Source: Robertmurraya siralis
GTDB taxonomy: Bacteria; Bacillota; Bacilli; Bacillales; Cytobacillaceae
Direction of reading: 5' to 3'
Length of the DNA: 64,000 nt
NCBI RefSeq assembly: GCF_005502275.1
Contig: NZ_SWLZ01000003.1
Span: forward strand, 1 to 64,000
Positions 33,192 through 42,537 of the stretch are shown here, in pieces. Position 1 is the stretch's first letter. Each line of letters begins with the position of its first letter. The position numbers were made by a program, and so were the translations under genes. The notes under the pieces were generated by a model. The model saw nothing but the letters and a program-made list of their open reading frames with translations, ran no database searches and was not told where the DNA came from.

Positions 33192-34400
33192 TTAAACCTT
33201 AGGGCTTGAAAGCAAATTCTGCAACTTGCTCAGGATTTCTTCCCCAGTTATTTTAAGTTCACCTCCGCCCTGAACTGTCGATTCACTCCCACCACCTTTC
33301 CCATTAATAAGCGGGAAAATCTCATTGGCGAGCGTTTTCATATTTATTTTTGCTGCCTTGTCACGCGAAAAAACGAACTGGATTTTATCGAGATTCTCGG
33401 TTATAAAGAACACATTAACTCCTTGTCCGTGTTCAATCATGATGTGAGCGAGTCTTTGAAGCTGTTGAACCGATCGATTTGTAAACACTTTTGCAATCAC
33501 TTTTGCTCCAGACCAGTCCTTCAATGACTTCATTAATTGTTCAGCTTCCAGCTGTATACATTGTTCTTGTAAATCTGTGATCACTTTAGCTTGCGATTTG
33601 TTTAAATCAAGAAGTTTTTCGGTAGCAATTGGCAATTGTTTTTCAGAAGCGCTTAGTAATTGGCTCAACTCTTTCAAAATAGAATGCTTCTGTTGTAACT
33701 GGGTTTTAATTCTATCTCCACATATAAAATGGACTCGGACTTTATTCCTCTGCTTCTCCCAATCAAGAATCTTAATCATCCCAACTTCTCCTGTAGATGA
33801 TGGATGTGTTCCGCCACATCCGTTGTAATCATAACCGGGAATTATGACAAGACGAATATTCTCTGTTACAGACAATTCTTTTCTTAACTTATACTGTGCC
33901 GCTTCAGATTGAGATACCCATTTTGCTTCAATCAGACGATTTTCAAGAACAATTTCATTGGCTCTCCTCTCTGCTTCAAAAAAAAGTTCCTCTGATATTT
34001 GCCCTTGATCAAGATCAATTGTCGACACTTCTTTACCGAGATGAAAGCTCACCGTATGAATCTGAAATAATTCTTCAAAGGCAGCTGTCAAAATATGCTG
34101 TCCAGCATGCTGCTGCATATGATCAAACCTTCTTTGCCAATCAATCTCTCCACTAACTTTTTCTATATTTGCTAGTTTTTCTTCTACATAATGGCGTACT
34201 TCACCATCTATTTCTTCCACTTTTACAACCTTTCTCCCGTTAAGGGTTCCGGTATCAAAAGGTTGTCCTCCACCAGTTGGATAAAAAGCAGTAGCATCTA
34301 ATACAACATACCACTCACCATTTTCATCCTGTCTTTGTCCTCTCCCCTTAGCAACAAATTCTTTAATGTATGCATTTTTATAAAATAGCTTTTCCGTCAT
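33192..34400 (-). CDS. AlaX-like alanyl-tRNA editing hydrolase with DHHA1 domain
   Basis: The 402-residue protein has a tRNA-binding second additional domain with the zinc ligands HMQQHAGQH and GCGGTHPSS, as in the editing half of alanyl-tRNA synthetase. A coiled-coil linker (about 235-290) and a C-terminal DHHA1 domain (GKGGGSESTVQGGGE) follow. Free-standing AlaX proteins remove serine or glycine misloaded on tRNA-Ala. The DHHA1 tail makes it an AlaX-L type. The ATG at 34400 gives the usual start MTEKLFYKNAY; the frame extends to 34418. Confidence 0.88.
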   Translation of the reverse strand: MTEKLFYKNAYIKEFVAKGRGQRQDENGEWYVVLDATAFYPTGGGQPFDTGTLNGRKVVKVEEIDGEVRHYVEEKLANIEKVSGEIDWQRRFDHMQQHAGQHILTAAFEELFQIHTVSFHLGKEVSTIDLDQGQISEELFFEAERRANEIVLENRLIEAKWVSQSEAAQYKLRKELSVTENIRLVIIPGYDYNGCGGTHPSSTGEVGMIKILDWEKQRNKVRVHFICGDRIKTQLQQKHSILKELSQLLSASEKQLPIATEKLLDLNKSQAKVITDLQEQCIQLEAEQLMKSLKDWSGAKVIAKVFTNRSVQQLQRLAHIMIEHGQGVNVFFITENLDKIQFVFSRDKAAKINMKTLANEIFPLINGKGGGSESTVQGGGELKITGEEILSKLQNLLSSPKV

Positions 34401-34530
34401 TTTCAGATGTCCTCTCAAGTTCTTTTTCTATCTCATTATGTAATAATTTTAACTAAAAATACAGAAACTTGAATAAATATTTTTTACTAGGCGAAGATAT
34501 AGATAATCATAATAGAAAGGAGGTCATAGT

Positions 34531-34704
34531 ATGGAAGTTACAATGAGTTCTGCTGAAGTACTGGAAGAGATCAAGCGCTTAAACTCAAATGGCTCCAATA
34601 TGAGCAAAAAATTTGTTAAAAAAGCAAATCCAATTCTTATGAGAAGTGCTCTTCATTATTTTCCCGATTGGGAGAGTGCAATTGAGCGAAGTATTTCTAG
34701 CTAG
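34531..34704 (+). CDS. Small protein of unknown function (57 aa)
   Basis: GAAAGGAGG precedes the ATG at 34531. The product reads MEVTMSSAEVLEEIKRLNSN and ends ALHYFPDWESAIERSISS. The second half (leucine-rich helix, then YF-x-W-E-x-A-I) resembles a short helical motif seen in DNA-binding repeats of Bacillus and phage proteins, where a variable arm ends in FGSWExA. No signal peptide or Cys. It sits alone between two minus-strand genes. Real gene likely; function unknown. Confidence 0.6.
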   Translation: MEVTMSSAEVLEEIKRLNSNGSNMSKKFVKKANPILMRSALHYFPDWESAIERSISS

Positions 34705-34754
34705 AGTAATTTTGTAACATTACATAGTCTATGGCCATTTCAAACCTTTAGCGA

Positions 34755-34782
34755 AAAGACAACACGTTCTCGTGTTGTCTTT
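34755..34782. terminator. Terminator between the 57-residue gene and aspartokinase
   Basis: Perfect arms AAAGACAACACG and CGTGTTGTCTTT with loop TTCT; A/T-rich flanks on both sides. Serves the minus-strand aspartokinase and perhaps the plus-strand small gene. Confidence 0.85.
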
Positions 34783-34792
34783 GTGGACCCAT

Positions 34793-36154
34793 TTAAATAA
34801 GGACTGGTGTAAAAAACTCTTCATAAATCGCCTTCACCGCTTTTTTCTCATTGGCTTCCTTTACACCGAACATTAAACTGACCTCAGATGAACCTTGATT
34901 AATCATTTCAATATTAACCCCTGCACTTGCTAATGCTTGCGCTGCTCTTGCAGTAATCCCAACATTTTGCTTCATTCCTTCTCCTACAATCATAATGAGC
35001 GAAAGATTATGTTCAATTTTCACCTCATCCGCACAAAGTTCATTTTTAATCCGCTCCAAAATATCCTCTTCTGTTTCTGGATGGAGCTGATCTTGCCTTA
35101 GGATAATCGTCACCTCATCAATTCCAGATGGGATATGCTCATAAGATATTTCATATTCTTCTAAAATAGTAAGAAGTCTCCGGCCGAAACCAATTTCTCT
35201 ATTCATAAGATACTTGCTTACATAAATACTGCAAAATCCTTTATCACTGGCAATGCCTACAACGGGACCAGTCGATTTTTCTCGATGATGAACAATCTTT
35301 GTACCAGGTGCAGAGGGATTATTCGTATTCTTTACATGAACCGGGATACCTGCGCGGAATGCAGGGATAAGCGCTTCATCGTGAAAAACTGAAAAACCGG
35401 CATAGGATAATTCGCGCATTTCCCGATACGTGAGCTCTGATATTTCGTTTGGATTCTCCACAATATTTGGATTTACTGAATAAACAGCGTCGACATCAGT
35501 GAAATTTTCGTATAAATCTGCTTTCACTCCATTAGCCAGTATAGAACCTGTTATATCTGAACCGCTTCTGGAAAAGGTGGCAATGGCACCCTCTTTCGTA
35601 TAGCCGAAGAATCCTGGAAAAATCAAAACTCCATTCTTTGCTCTTAATGAATATAGATGCTCATATGATTCTGGAAGAACTTGAGCATGACCTGCTTCAT
35701 TCGTCACATACAAGCCGGCATCCTTTGGATTAATATATTGTGCTTCAATGCCTCTATTTAAAAAAAACTGCGCTACCAACTTAGCATGGCTATCCTCACC
35801 ACTTGCTTTAATCGCATCAATAAATTGATTGCGGTTTTCTTGACTACTATTCAATAATTCTACTAGATGGGAGCGAATTTCATCAATAATTTCTGAAGGC
35901 AAATCCAGTTCATGGGCAATGCTTGCATATCGCTCTACAACTAAAGAAACTAGTTTCGTAGCATCCTCACCGCTGAGCACTTTTATTGCACATTCAATCA
36001 ATAAATCTGTCACTTTAATATCTTCAGCGTACCTTTTCCCAGGTGCCGATACCACAATTATCTTCCTTGCCGGATCTGATTTAACAATCTCTAAAACTTT
36101 TTCAAGTTGGGCACCTGTTGCTAAAGAAGAACCTCCAAACTTAACCACTTTCAT
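34793..36154 (-). CDS. Aspartate kinase (monofunctional, YclM/ThrD type)
   Basis: The 453-residue enzyme phosphorylates aspartate, the first step to lysine, threonine and methionine. N-terminal kinase motifs are KFGGSSLATG, FPGFFGYTKEGAIATFSRSGSD and ENFTDVDAVYSVNP. Two ACT domains at the end (VGIASDKGFCSIYVSKYL and LIMIVGEGMKQNVGITARAA) bind the feedback effector. Length and the single-polypeptide form fit class III YclM rather than the alpha/beta LysC. The ATG at 36154 has AGGGG upstream; the annotated frame opens three codons earlier. It is not in an operon. Confidence 0.92.
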   Translation of the reverse strand: MKVVKFGGSSLATGAQLEKVLEIVKSDPARKIIVVSAPGKRYAEDIKVTDLLIECAIKVLSGEDATKLVSLVVERYASIAHELDLPSEIIDEIRSHLVELLNSSQENRNQFIDAIKASGEDSHAKLVAQFFLNRGIEAQYINPKDAGLYVTNEAGHAQVLPESYEHLYSLRAKNGVLIFPGFFGYTKEGAIATFSRSGSDITGSILANGVKADLYENFTDVDAVYSVNPNIVENPNEISELTYREMRELSYAGFSVFHDEALIPAFRAGIPVHVKNTNNPSAPGTKIVHHREKSTGPVVGIASDKGFCSIYVSKYLMNREIGFGRRLLTILEEYEISYEHIPSGIDEVTIILRQDQLHPETEEDILERIKNELCADEVKIEHNLSLIMIVGEGMKQNVGITARAAQALASAGVNIEMINQGSSEVSLMFGVKEANEKKAVKAIYEEFFTPVLI

Positions 36155-36388
36155 TCCAGACATCCCCTGTTAATTTAATTTTCATTTGCAAATATTAAAA
36201 TTTAGTACTTATTATCACCCTAAATGAAGAAAGAATCAAGACTTTTTCTACCCACAGTGAACATTTGTTTTTTTGGAGAGGAATAATTGTGGTTAACTGG
36301 AAAAAAATAAGCACCATTATGGATTTTTATTGTAAATGATGTAATATAATATTTAGGGTTTCTAAATATATATAGAAAGGAGATTTAC

Positions 36389-37573
36389 ATGAGCCAATCA
36401 ATTCCAAAAGAAGCAGCGAAAGAACACATACAATCTGAGAAAATTTGGACGAAAGATTTCTCCTTAATTGTATTCTCGAATTTCTTTATTTTTCTTGGCT
36501 TTCAAATGACCTTACCGACCTTGCCCTTATTTGTTGAAGAACTTGGTGGCAATGATCAATTAATTGGATTGGTGGTCGGGATCTTCACATTCTCTGCCTT
36601 AGTCATGCGACCATTTGCCGGAAAAGCACTTGAGACAAAAGGAAGAAGATTTGTTTTTATGACCGGCTTGGCCATTTTTATTTTGTCGGTCGCTACATAC
36701 GGTCTAGTACACAGTTTAATCTTTCTTTTTATTATGAGAGTGGTTCAAGGAATTGGATGGGGATATTCAACAACAGCATCTGGAACGATAGCAACTGATT
36801 TGATTCCAGCCAATAAACGTGGAGAGGGCATGGGCTATTACGGACTGTCAGGGAATATTGCTTTAGCCTTTGGTCCTACGCTTGGACTAGCATTAGCTGG
36901 AAAAATATCGTTCACACAATTATTTTTAATATGCGCCTTACTGGGACTCGTTTCAATTATTCTTGCTTCCTTTATTCGTTATAAAAAAATTGAGCCTATT
37001 ACAGTGGCTCATAAAAAATGGGATCTCTTTGAAAAAACAGCTATTCCTCCTTCGTTATTACTCTTTTTTATAACGGTCACATTTGGCGGCATTGCATCAT
37101 TCTTGCCCATCTATGCATTACAAAAAGGAGTTTCTGGGATTGAATGGTACTTCCTTTTGTATGCACTTGCTTTGCTTGTCTCAAGAACCTTCGCAGGTAG
37201 ATTATATGACAGAAAAGGTCATCGCGCTGTATATATCCCGGGTACTTTACTCATTATTATTGCTATGGTCCTACTTGCATGGCTGCCCAACAGCTACCTC
37301 CTTTATAGCGCTGGAATATTGTATGGATTAGGATTTGGCACAGTCCAACCAGCTTTACAAGCATGGTCTGTTAAAGAATCTCCTCCACATCGAAGAGGGA
37401 TGGCAAATGCAACCTTCTTCTCTTTCTTTGATTTAGGGGTTGGTATCGGCGCCATCTGCTTTGGTCAAATTGCCCATTGGTTTGGCTATAGCAGTATTTA
37501 TTTTGTTTCAGCAGCGTCGGTGTTCATCTCTATTTTAATCTACATGATCATTTTGAGAAGCAATCGAGCTTAA
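36389..37573 (+). CDS. Major facilitator superfamily transporter
   Basis: Twelve membrane helices in 394 residues. MFS motif A is seen in the loop after helix 2 (GKALETKGRR) and its mirror in the second half (GRLYDRKGHRA); motif C-like GYYGLSGNIALAFGPTLG is in helix 5, typical of drug/H+ antiporters of 12-TM type. The substrate cannot be told. GAAAGGAG precedes the ATG. Single gene with TATAAT at about 36348 upstream; no regulator gene is adjacent. Confidence 0.88.
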   Translation: MSQSIPKEAAKEHIQSEKIWTKDFSLIVFSNFFIFLGFQMTLPTLPLFVEELGGNDQLIGLVVGIFTFSALVMRPFAGKALETKGRRFVFMTGLAIFILSVATYGLVHSLIFLFIMRVVQGIGWGYSTTASGTIATDLIPANKRGEGMGYYGLSGNIALAFGPTLGLALAGKISFTQLFLICALLGLVSIILASFIRYKKIEPITVAHKKWDLFEKTAIPPSLLLFFITVTFGGIASFLPIYALQKGVSGIEWYFLLYALALLVSRTFAGRLYDRKGHRAVYIPGTLLIIIAMVLLAWLPNSYLLYSAGILYGLGFGTVQPALQAWSVKESPPHRRGMANATFFSFFDLGVGIGAICFGQIAHWFGYSSIYFVSAASVFISILIYMIILRSNRA

Positions 37574-37578
37574 AAACG

Positions 37579-37605
37579 AGCTATCCTTATACTTAAGGGA
37601 TAGCT
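37579..37605. terminator. Shared terminator between MFS and ABC ATPase genes
   Basis: Arms AGCTATCC and GGATAGCT around an 11-base loop. It overlaps the 3' end of the convergent ABC gene. Confidence 0.75.
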
Positions 37606-38381
37606 TTCTCTCTTTTCGTAATCAGCGGTCGACCATTATGCCAATGAACCTCCACTTCGACATTGAAAAATGCTGATAAAACAGATTGCGAGATCATCTC
37701 AACTGTCTTTCCAGACGAAAATACTTCCCCTTTTTTTAAAAGCAATGTCTTCTGAAAAACAGGTAATATTTCATCAACATGGTGGGTCACATAAATTAAA
37801 GTTGGTCCAGAGTGTTTTAAAGCAATCTCTTCAATGACTTCTAATAAGTGTTCTCTTGCGATAAAATCAAGACCATTTGTCGGTTCATCTAAAATAAGGA
37901 GTTCTGGCTCATTCATAAGTGCACGTGCAATTAAAATTCGTTGCCGCTCACCTTGTGATAAGGATGAATATTGGCGATTAGCATAGTCAATGCTGCCAAG
38001 ACTTTCTAATAGATCGATTGCCTTCTGGCGCATTTCGTCAGTGGGGGTTTCATATAACCCGATTGATGTAAATGCACCGCTTAAGACAATTTCAAAAGCG
38101 CTATCCGTTTTATAAAAACGTTCCTGCAGAGATGATGAAACGAGGCCAATTTTACGGCGAATCGATTCACGAATATCGACTCTCCCAAACTCCTTCCCGA
38201 AAACAATCGCCTTACCGCTTGTTGGAAAATGATAGCCGTTTAAAAGATTAAGAATTGCTGTCTTTCCTGCTCCATTTAGCCCAAAAAGAACCCAATGCTC
38301 TCCCTTTTCAATCTGCCAATCGAGCTCATTTATGATTACATTTCCATCTCTCTTTAACGTAATCCCTTTTAAAGATATCAT
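37593..38381 (-). CDS. ABC transporter ATP-binding protein, YlmA-like
   Basis: The 262-residue ATPase has Walker A GLNGAGKTAIL, signature LSQGERQRILIARAL, Walker B LLILDEPTNGLD and the switch His in YVTHHVDEI. No membrane or binding protein is adjacent. The product resembles YlmA/ModF-type stand-alone ATPases (HWVLFGLNGAGK is the typical opening), whose partners are not known. Ribosome site GGGATGG lies near the ATG. Confidence 0.88.
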   Translation of the reverse strand: MISLKGITLKRDGNVIINELDWQIEKGEHWVLFGLNGAGKTAILNLLNGYHFPTSGKAIVFGKEFGRVDIRESIRRKIGLVSSSLQERFYKTDSAFEIVLSGAFTSIGLYETPTDEMRQKAIDLLESLGSIDYANRQYSSLSQGERQRILIARALMNEPELLILDEPTNGLDFIAREHLLEVIEEIALKHSGPTLIYVTHHVDEILPVFQKTLLLKKGEVFSSGKTVEMISQSVLSAFFNVEVEVHWHNGRPLITKREKAIP

Positions 38382-38536
38382 TCATATCCATCCCTTTCTT
38401 TATAAGACAATCATCAGTACAGCGATCTTGTATATGATAATCTATCCCTATATATTATACTGAAAGATTTAAATTTTCCATCAATTCATCCGGATATAAA
38501 AAAAGAACTCTCCAATTATGCTAATCTTACAAAAAA

Positions 38537-38577
38537 CGACAACAGGCTCGAGCGTATCATTCTCAAGCCTGTTGTCG
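38537..38577 (-). terminator. Terminator of the quinone oxidoreductase gene
   Basis: Arms CGACAACAGGCT(C)GAG and CTC(A)AGCCTGTTGTCG with one mismatch, followed on the minus strand by TTTTTT. Confidence 0.88.
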
Positions 38578-38611
38578 ACACTCTGAAAAAGGGATGAATC
38601 CCATTGTTTCA

Positions 38612-39604
38612 TTATCCAATTGAAAACCCAATTTTTCCAAGCTGTTCCGCTTTTTCCATTCTCTCAAAAGCTTCTTTGAATTCGCTCAGCTTATAAACTT
38701 TATCAATCACTGGCTTGAGCTCATGTTGTTCCATAAATTGCAGCATTTCTCTATATTCTTCTCCGCTTCCCATCGTAGAGCCATACATGTTAAATTGACC
38801 GTAGAAGAATCTTCGCAAATCAAATTGAACAACGTCGCCGGCAGAAGCACCAAACGTAACAATTGTTCCTCCTGATCGAAGCTGATCAAGCGATTTATTA
38901 AACGTTGCCGCGCCAACAGATTCAATAATCAAGTCCATTTTTTCTCCTGCAAGGGCGCTACTCCAATCTTCATTGCTGTCAAAAGCTTTCGCAGCTCCCA
39001 TTTGCATCGCCCATTCGCACTTATCGATTGAACGAGAACTAACATAAACAGTTGCTCCGACAGCTTTTGAAAACTGCAATAAAAAGGTTGCCACTCCACT
39101 TCCAATTCCAGGAATCAATACTTTCATTCCTGCTTTGACCTTCCCTCTCGTAAAAAGAGCACGGTATGCAGTCAAGGCAGCTAACGATATAACACTTGCC
39201 TCATCCCATGTTAAATACTCCGGTTTATGTACAGCATTTTCAGCAGGAATGACAATTTTTTCTGCAAATGTTCCATGGTAAGGAAGACCGATGATTTCAA
39301 AGCCTGAAGGTGGTGCATCGCTCTTGTCTCTCCAACCCAACCCAGGATTAATCATTACTTCATCACCTATTTTGACATTTGTCACTCCCTCTCCAATCGC
39401 TTCAATGATTCCTGCTCCATCTGAACCGATGATTAAAGGCGGATCTGATTCTTTATGACGAGTCAAAGTAAATAAATCGCGATGATTCAACCCTGCCCCC
39501 ATTAATTTTACTCTAACTTCTCCTGCCTTAGGTGCATCTTCCTCAATCTCTCGATATGAAAGACCATTTATCCCTGTTTTCCCCTCATGAACTAATGCTT
39601 TCAC
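38612..39604 (-). CDS. Zinc-free MDR-family oxidoreductase (YogA-like)
   Basis: The 330-residue medium-chain dehydrogenase has a GroES-like domain (NHRDLFTLTRHKESDPPLIIG) and a Rossmann domain with GIGSGVATFLLQFSKAVGA. The four structural zinc Cys of classical alcohol dehydrogenases are missing, as in quinone oxidoreductase-like MDR proteins. It probably reduces an alpha,beta-unsaturated carbonyl or quinone with NADPH. I use the GTG at 39604 (AGAGGTG upstream), giving the start MKALVHEGK; a GTG at 39613 is also in frame. Confidence 0.88.
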   Translation of the reverse strand: MKALVHEGKTGINGLSYREIEEDAPKAGEVRVKLMGAGLNHRDLFTLTRHKESDPPLIIGSDGAGIIEAIGEGVTNVKIGDEVMINPGLGWRDKSDAPPSGFEIIGLPYHGTFAEKIVIPAENAVHKPEYLTWDEASVISLAALTAYRALFTRGKVKAGMKVLIPGIGSGVATFLLQFSKAVGATVYVSSRSIDKCEWAMQMGAAKAFDSNEDWSSALAGEKMDLIIESVGAATFNKSLDQLRSGGTIVTFGASAGDVVQFDLRRFFYGQFNMYGSTMGSGEEYREMLQFMEQHELKPVIDKVYKLSEFKEAFERMEKAEQLGKIGFSIG

Positions 39605-40025
39605 AGCTGTCACCTCTTTAAAATTTATATTTCTAATTCATATGATACTCTGTCACGTTACAGAAAAAAACCATTACGCATGGAAAATGCTTGCATAAAT
39701 TAATCGAATCATAATCCGACAAATTATTTCGAAAATATAGTAATTTTCAGATAAATCCACTCCCATAACACGATAAATTCGAAAAAAGAAGGCAGAAATG
39801 GCGGGAAATGTCAAGTATTGCGCTTTCCCGAGAAATAATGAGCCATAATAGTGGGATCTGTTTGAAGTTCCATTATAGCATATCCCATGAGTTGTACCTC
39901 AGGTAGAAAGCGTAAATTTTTTGCAGATTCTTTTCTTCTTTTGATAGGTTTTGTCACATGGCAGGAAAATGAACACCTTACAACAGAATATAGTTTATAA
40001 CAAAATTAAAGAAAGGATTGAAAAT
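39605..40025. other. Intergenic stretch between divergent genes
   Basis: No gene seen. A hairpin with arms CGGGAAA and TTTCCCG lies near 39800-39832. The MerR-like frame is open upstream of its start (from 39951) but without support. Confidence 0.4.
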
Positions 40026-40943
40026 ATGCAAACGGGTAAAATGGTAAGAGCATATTCAATTAAAGAGGTTTCCAAAAAAATCAATATTCCTACTGGTACG
40101 ATTAGGCAATGGGAAAAGGATCTTAATGGTCTTTTAGTAATTCCGCGTACAAAACAAGGAGCACGATTTTTCACAGAAAACGAAATCAATTTGTTAAAAA
40201 AGGTTAAAGAAATGCGTGAGCAAAATGTCAGTAAAGAAATGATCCGCACATTATTACAAAAACACTTTGCAAACCATTCAGAGCATACTTCTGAATCATT
40301 CGAAACTGGATTATCCGTTCCCTCCGTTGAACAGAATGAAAGAGAGTTGCCCTCTCAATTACATGCTTCTGAAGTATACTCGATCATGGATTTATACAAA
40401 CAGGATATCGTCAATGAAATCAAACAAGAATTGACTTTCAATCAACAGCAAATAACAGAAAATCTTAAGGCAGAGATTGCTTCTTCCTCCCTTCATTCTA
40501 TTAAAGAAATTTCAAAATCGATTCAGCGGGCAAATGACAAACGTAAAGGCGAGCTCCTAACACTTTCGAGTGCCATCAGCGAGGCATCAGAACATACTTC
40601 CGAATCATTCGAAGCCTTATCTGAACAAGTTGCTGCCTCTTCACAGGATACTTTTGAAAGAATCACGGAAAAATTAAACGAAACCTCTGCCTTTACAACA
40701 AAAGAACATCATACTACATGGAAAAAAGTGTCGAGAACGATGACGGATTCAAGAAGAGACGTGAAACGATTAATAGGAACACTCGAAACAAAGCAAGACA
40801 CAATCCTTAATAAAGTCAATGAATTGCAGCAGTCGGCACAGGAAATACGAGATCGGGAAGAAGCCTTTCAAGGAATGCTTTCAACGTATCGAGAAGTCGC
40901 AGCAGGAAAAGCAAAAAGAAAAAGTTGGTGGAGATGGTGGTGA
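40026..40943 (+). CDS. MerR-like HTH protein with long coiled coil (DUF3967 type)
   Basis: The N-terminal 70 residues form a MerR-type winged helix (YSIKEVSKKINIPTGTIRQW then PRTKQGARFFTENEINLLK). The remaining 230 are mostly coiled coil with a short basic, Trp-rich end (KRKSWWRWW). An octapeptide is duplicated (SEHTSESFE at two places about 100 residues apart). The domain plan is like RacA and DUF3967 proteins, but longer than RacA. It may bind DNA through the HTH and self-associate or touch the membrane through its tail; that is inference. AAAGGATTG precedes the ATG at 40026. Confidence 0.75.
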   Translation: MQTGKMVRAYSIKEVSKKINIPTGTIRQWEKDLNGLLVIPRTKQGARFFTENEINLLKKVKEMREQNVSKEMIRTLLQKHFANHSEHTSESFETGLSVPSVEQNERELPSQLHASEVYSIMDLYKQDIVNEIKQELTFNQQQITENLKAEIASSSLHSIKEISKSIQRANDKRKGELLTLSSAISEASEHTSESFEALSEQVAASSQDTFERITEKLNETSAFTTKEHHTTWKKVSRTMTDSRRDVKRLIGTLETKQDTILNKVNELQQSAQEIRDREEAFQGMLSTYREVAAGKAKRKSWWRWW

Positions 40944-41132
40944 AAAGAAAACTTAGGATGCTGCTACAGAACCATTAAGCTCGAGTCCGTTCCTGCATAG
41001 ATTATTTGATCGAGTTTTCCTTCAATCCTCGCGCTGTTTTACTCAATTGATGGTGTAATCATCCGCTTTACGAGAGGTGTCCACCTTTCTTCATAATGCT
41101 ACATGATTAGCCTATTCTATTCTGAAAAAAAG

Positions 41133-41173
41133 AGACCGTAGGCAAACCCGAAAATTTCAGTTTGTCACGGTCT
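41133..41173 (-). terminator. Terminator overlapping the CoA-transferase stop codon
   Basis: Arms AGACCGT and ACGGTCT plus inner CAAAC/GTTTG pairs; followed on the minus strand by CTTTTTTTC. The TGA at 41165-41167 lies within the upstream arm. Confidence 0.8.
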
Positions 41174-42319
41174 ACCTTCACTCATTTTTTTTAGTTCATA
41201 AATGATCTCCTCGTTGTTTTCGCCAAGTGAAGGAGCTTGTCGAAAAGTCTTGACCTTTGCTCTTGAAAGTTTTATTGGGTTGGCAATTTGTCTCATTACA
41301 CCCGCTTGTGGATGATATACTTCTTCGATCATTTGCCGATGCTTGATTTGCGGATGGTCGAGCATTTCCTCCAAAGTCAAAATTGGTGAAACACAAGCAT
41401 CAACATGCTCAAATAACTGCTCCCATTCTTGTAACGTTTTTTCTTCAATACTCGCTTGTATTTCGTTTATCATCTTCATTTGTTCTTCATCTGGGGCCTC
41501 ATGATATGGAATTAATTCTTTTTTATCAATAACACGACAAAATTCCTCCCAAAACTTAAATTCCAATGCACCGACAGATAAGAACCTGCTATCTTTTGTT
41601 TCGTAAATTTGATAGCATGCCCGCCCACCATTTAAAAGATGTTCCCCTCTAGGAAGCTCTTTGTTCATCGTTAAATATTCAGGGAGAATAGCCTGCATCC
41701 ATGATATTGTTCCATCAAGCATAGAAATATCAATAAACTGTCCCTTTCCTGTTTTTCTGGCATCAATAAGGGCAAGGAGAATTCCAATCGTTGCCATTAA
41801 GGAACCGCCACCAATATCACCAATTTGTACAGGTGATAGTATTGGCCGCCCCCCTTTCTCTCCCTGCAAGTTTAATAATCCTGAAAAGCTTAAAAAGTTG
41901 ATATCATGACCAGGAACATCTTTATACGGACCCGATTGACCGTAGCTTGTTATAGCACAATATATTAATTTTGCGTTTACCTCCTTTAAATCTTCGTATC
42001 CAAGCCCAAGCCTTGCCATCACTCCTGGGCGAAATGATTCCAATAGAACGTCAGCACTCCTTACTAAATCTAGAAATATTTTTTTATCCTCTTCATTTTT
42101 GAGATTAAGAGCAACGCTTCTCTTATTACGATTTAGCGAATGAAACATAGCACTGGAATGAGTAAATTTCGGTTCATATAAGCGGGCATAATCACCTAAA
42201 TTAGGCTCTTCGATCTTAATTACATCAGCTCCAAAGTCTGCTAATAATAGCGAAGCATATGGCCCAGGCAACAGTCTCGTTAAATCCAATACTCGCACTC
42301 CATTTAATGGCATGGACAA
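41165..42319 (-). CDS. CaiB/BaiF family CoA-transferase
   Basis: The 384-residue protein is a class III CoA-transferase: LDLTRLLPGPYASLLLADFGADVIKIE at the start, the catalytic-type Asp in PGHDINFLSFSGLL, and GGGSLMATIGILLALIDARKTGKG. The opening resembles alpha-methylacyl-CoA racemase members of the family more than formyl-CoA transferase. Substrate is unknown. The start is TTG (AAGGAG nine bases upstream). A divergent TetR gene 220 bases away may control it, and together they suggest fatty or branched acyl-CoA metabolism. Confidence 0.88.
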   Translation of the reverse strand: MSMPLNGVRVLDLTRLLPGPYASLLLADFGADVIKIEEPNLGDYARLYEPKFTHSSAMFHSLNRNKRSVALNLKNEEDKKIFLDLVRSADVLLESFRPGVMARLGLGYEDLKEVNAKLIYCAITSYGQSGPYKDVPGHDINFLSFSGLLNLQGEKGGRPILSPVQIGDIGGGSLMATIGILLALIDARKTGKGQFIDISMLDGTISWMQAILPEYLTMNKELPRGEHLLNGGRACYQIYETKDSRFLSVGALEFKFWEEFCRVIDKKELIPYHEAPDEEQMKMINEIQASIEEKTLQEWEQLFEHVDACVSPILTLEEMLDHPQIKHRQMIEEVYHPQAGVMRQIANPIKLSRAKVKTFRQAPSLGENNEEIIYELKKMSEGRP

Positions 42320-42537
42320 AGTATTTCACTCCTTAACTAGGATAAATTATCATAATCGTAACAATATTCAGTCATTTTTACAATTAGTATATTTTTAACC
42401 AGAAATTCAAATCAGCACATTATTTTCACAAAATGGTGCTATTTCTGATAATTTTACATATTTCACTTTAATAATCGTTTTTTATATGGTTTTATAATAG
42501 TAACAATAAAATTATAGAATAAGATTGGAGAGTTAAG

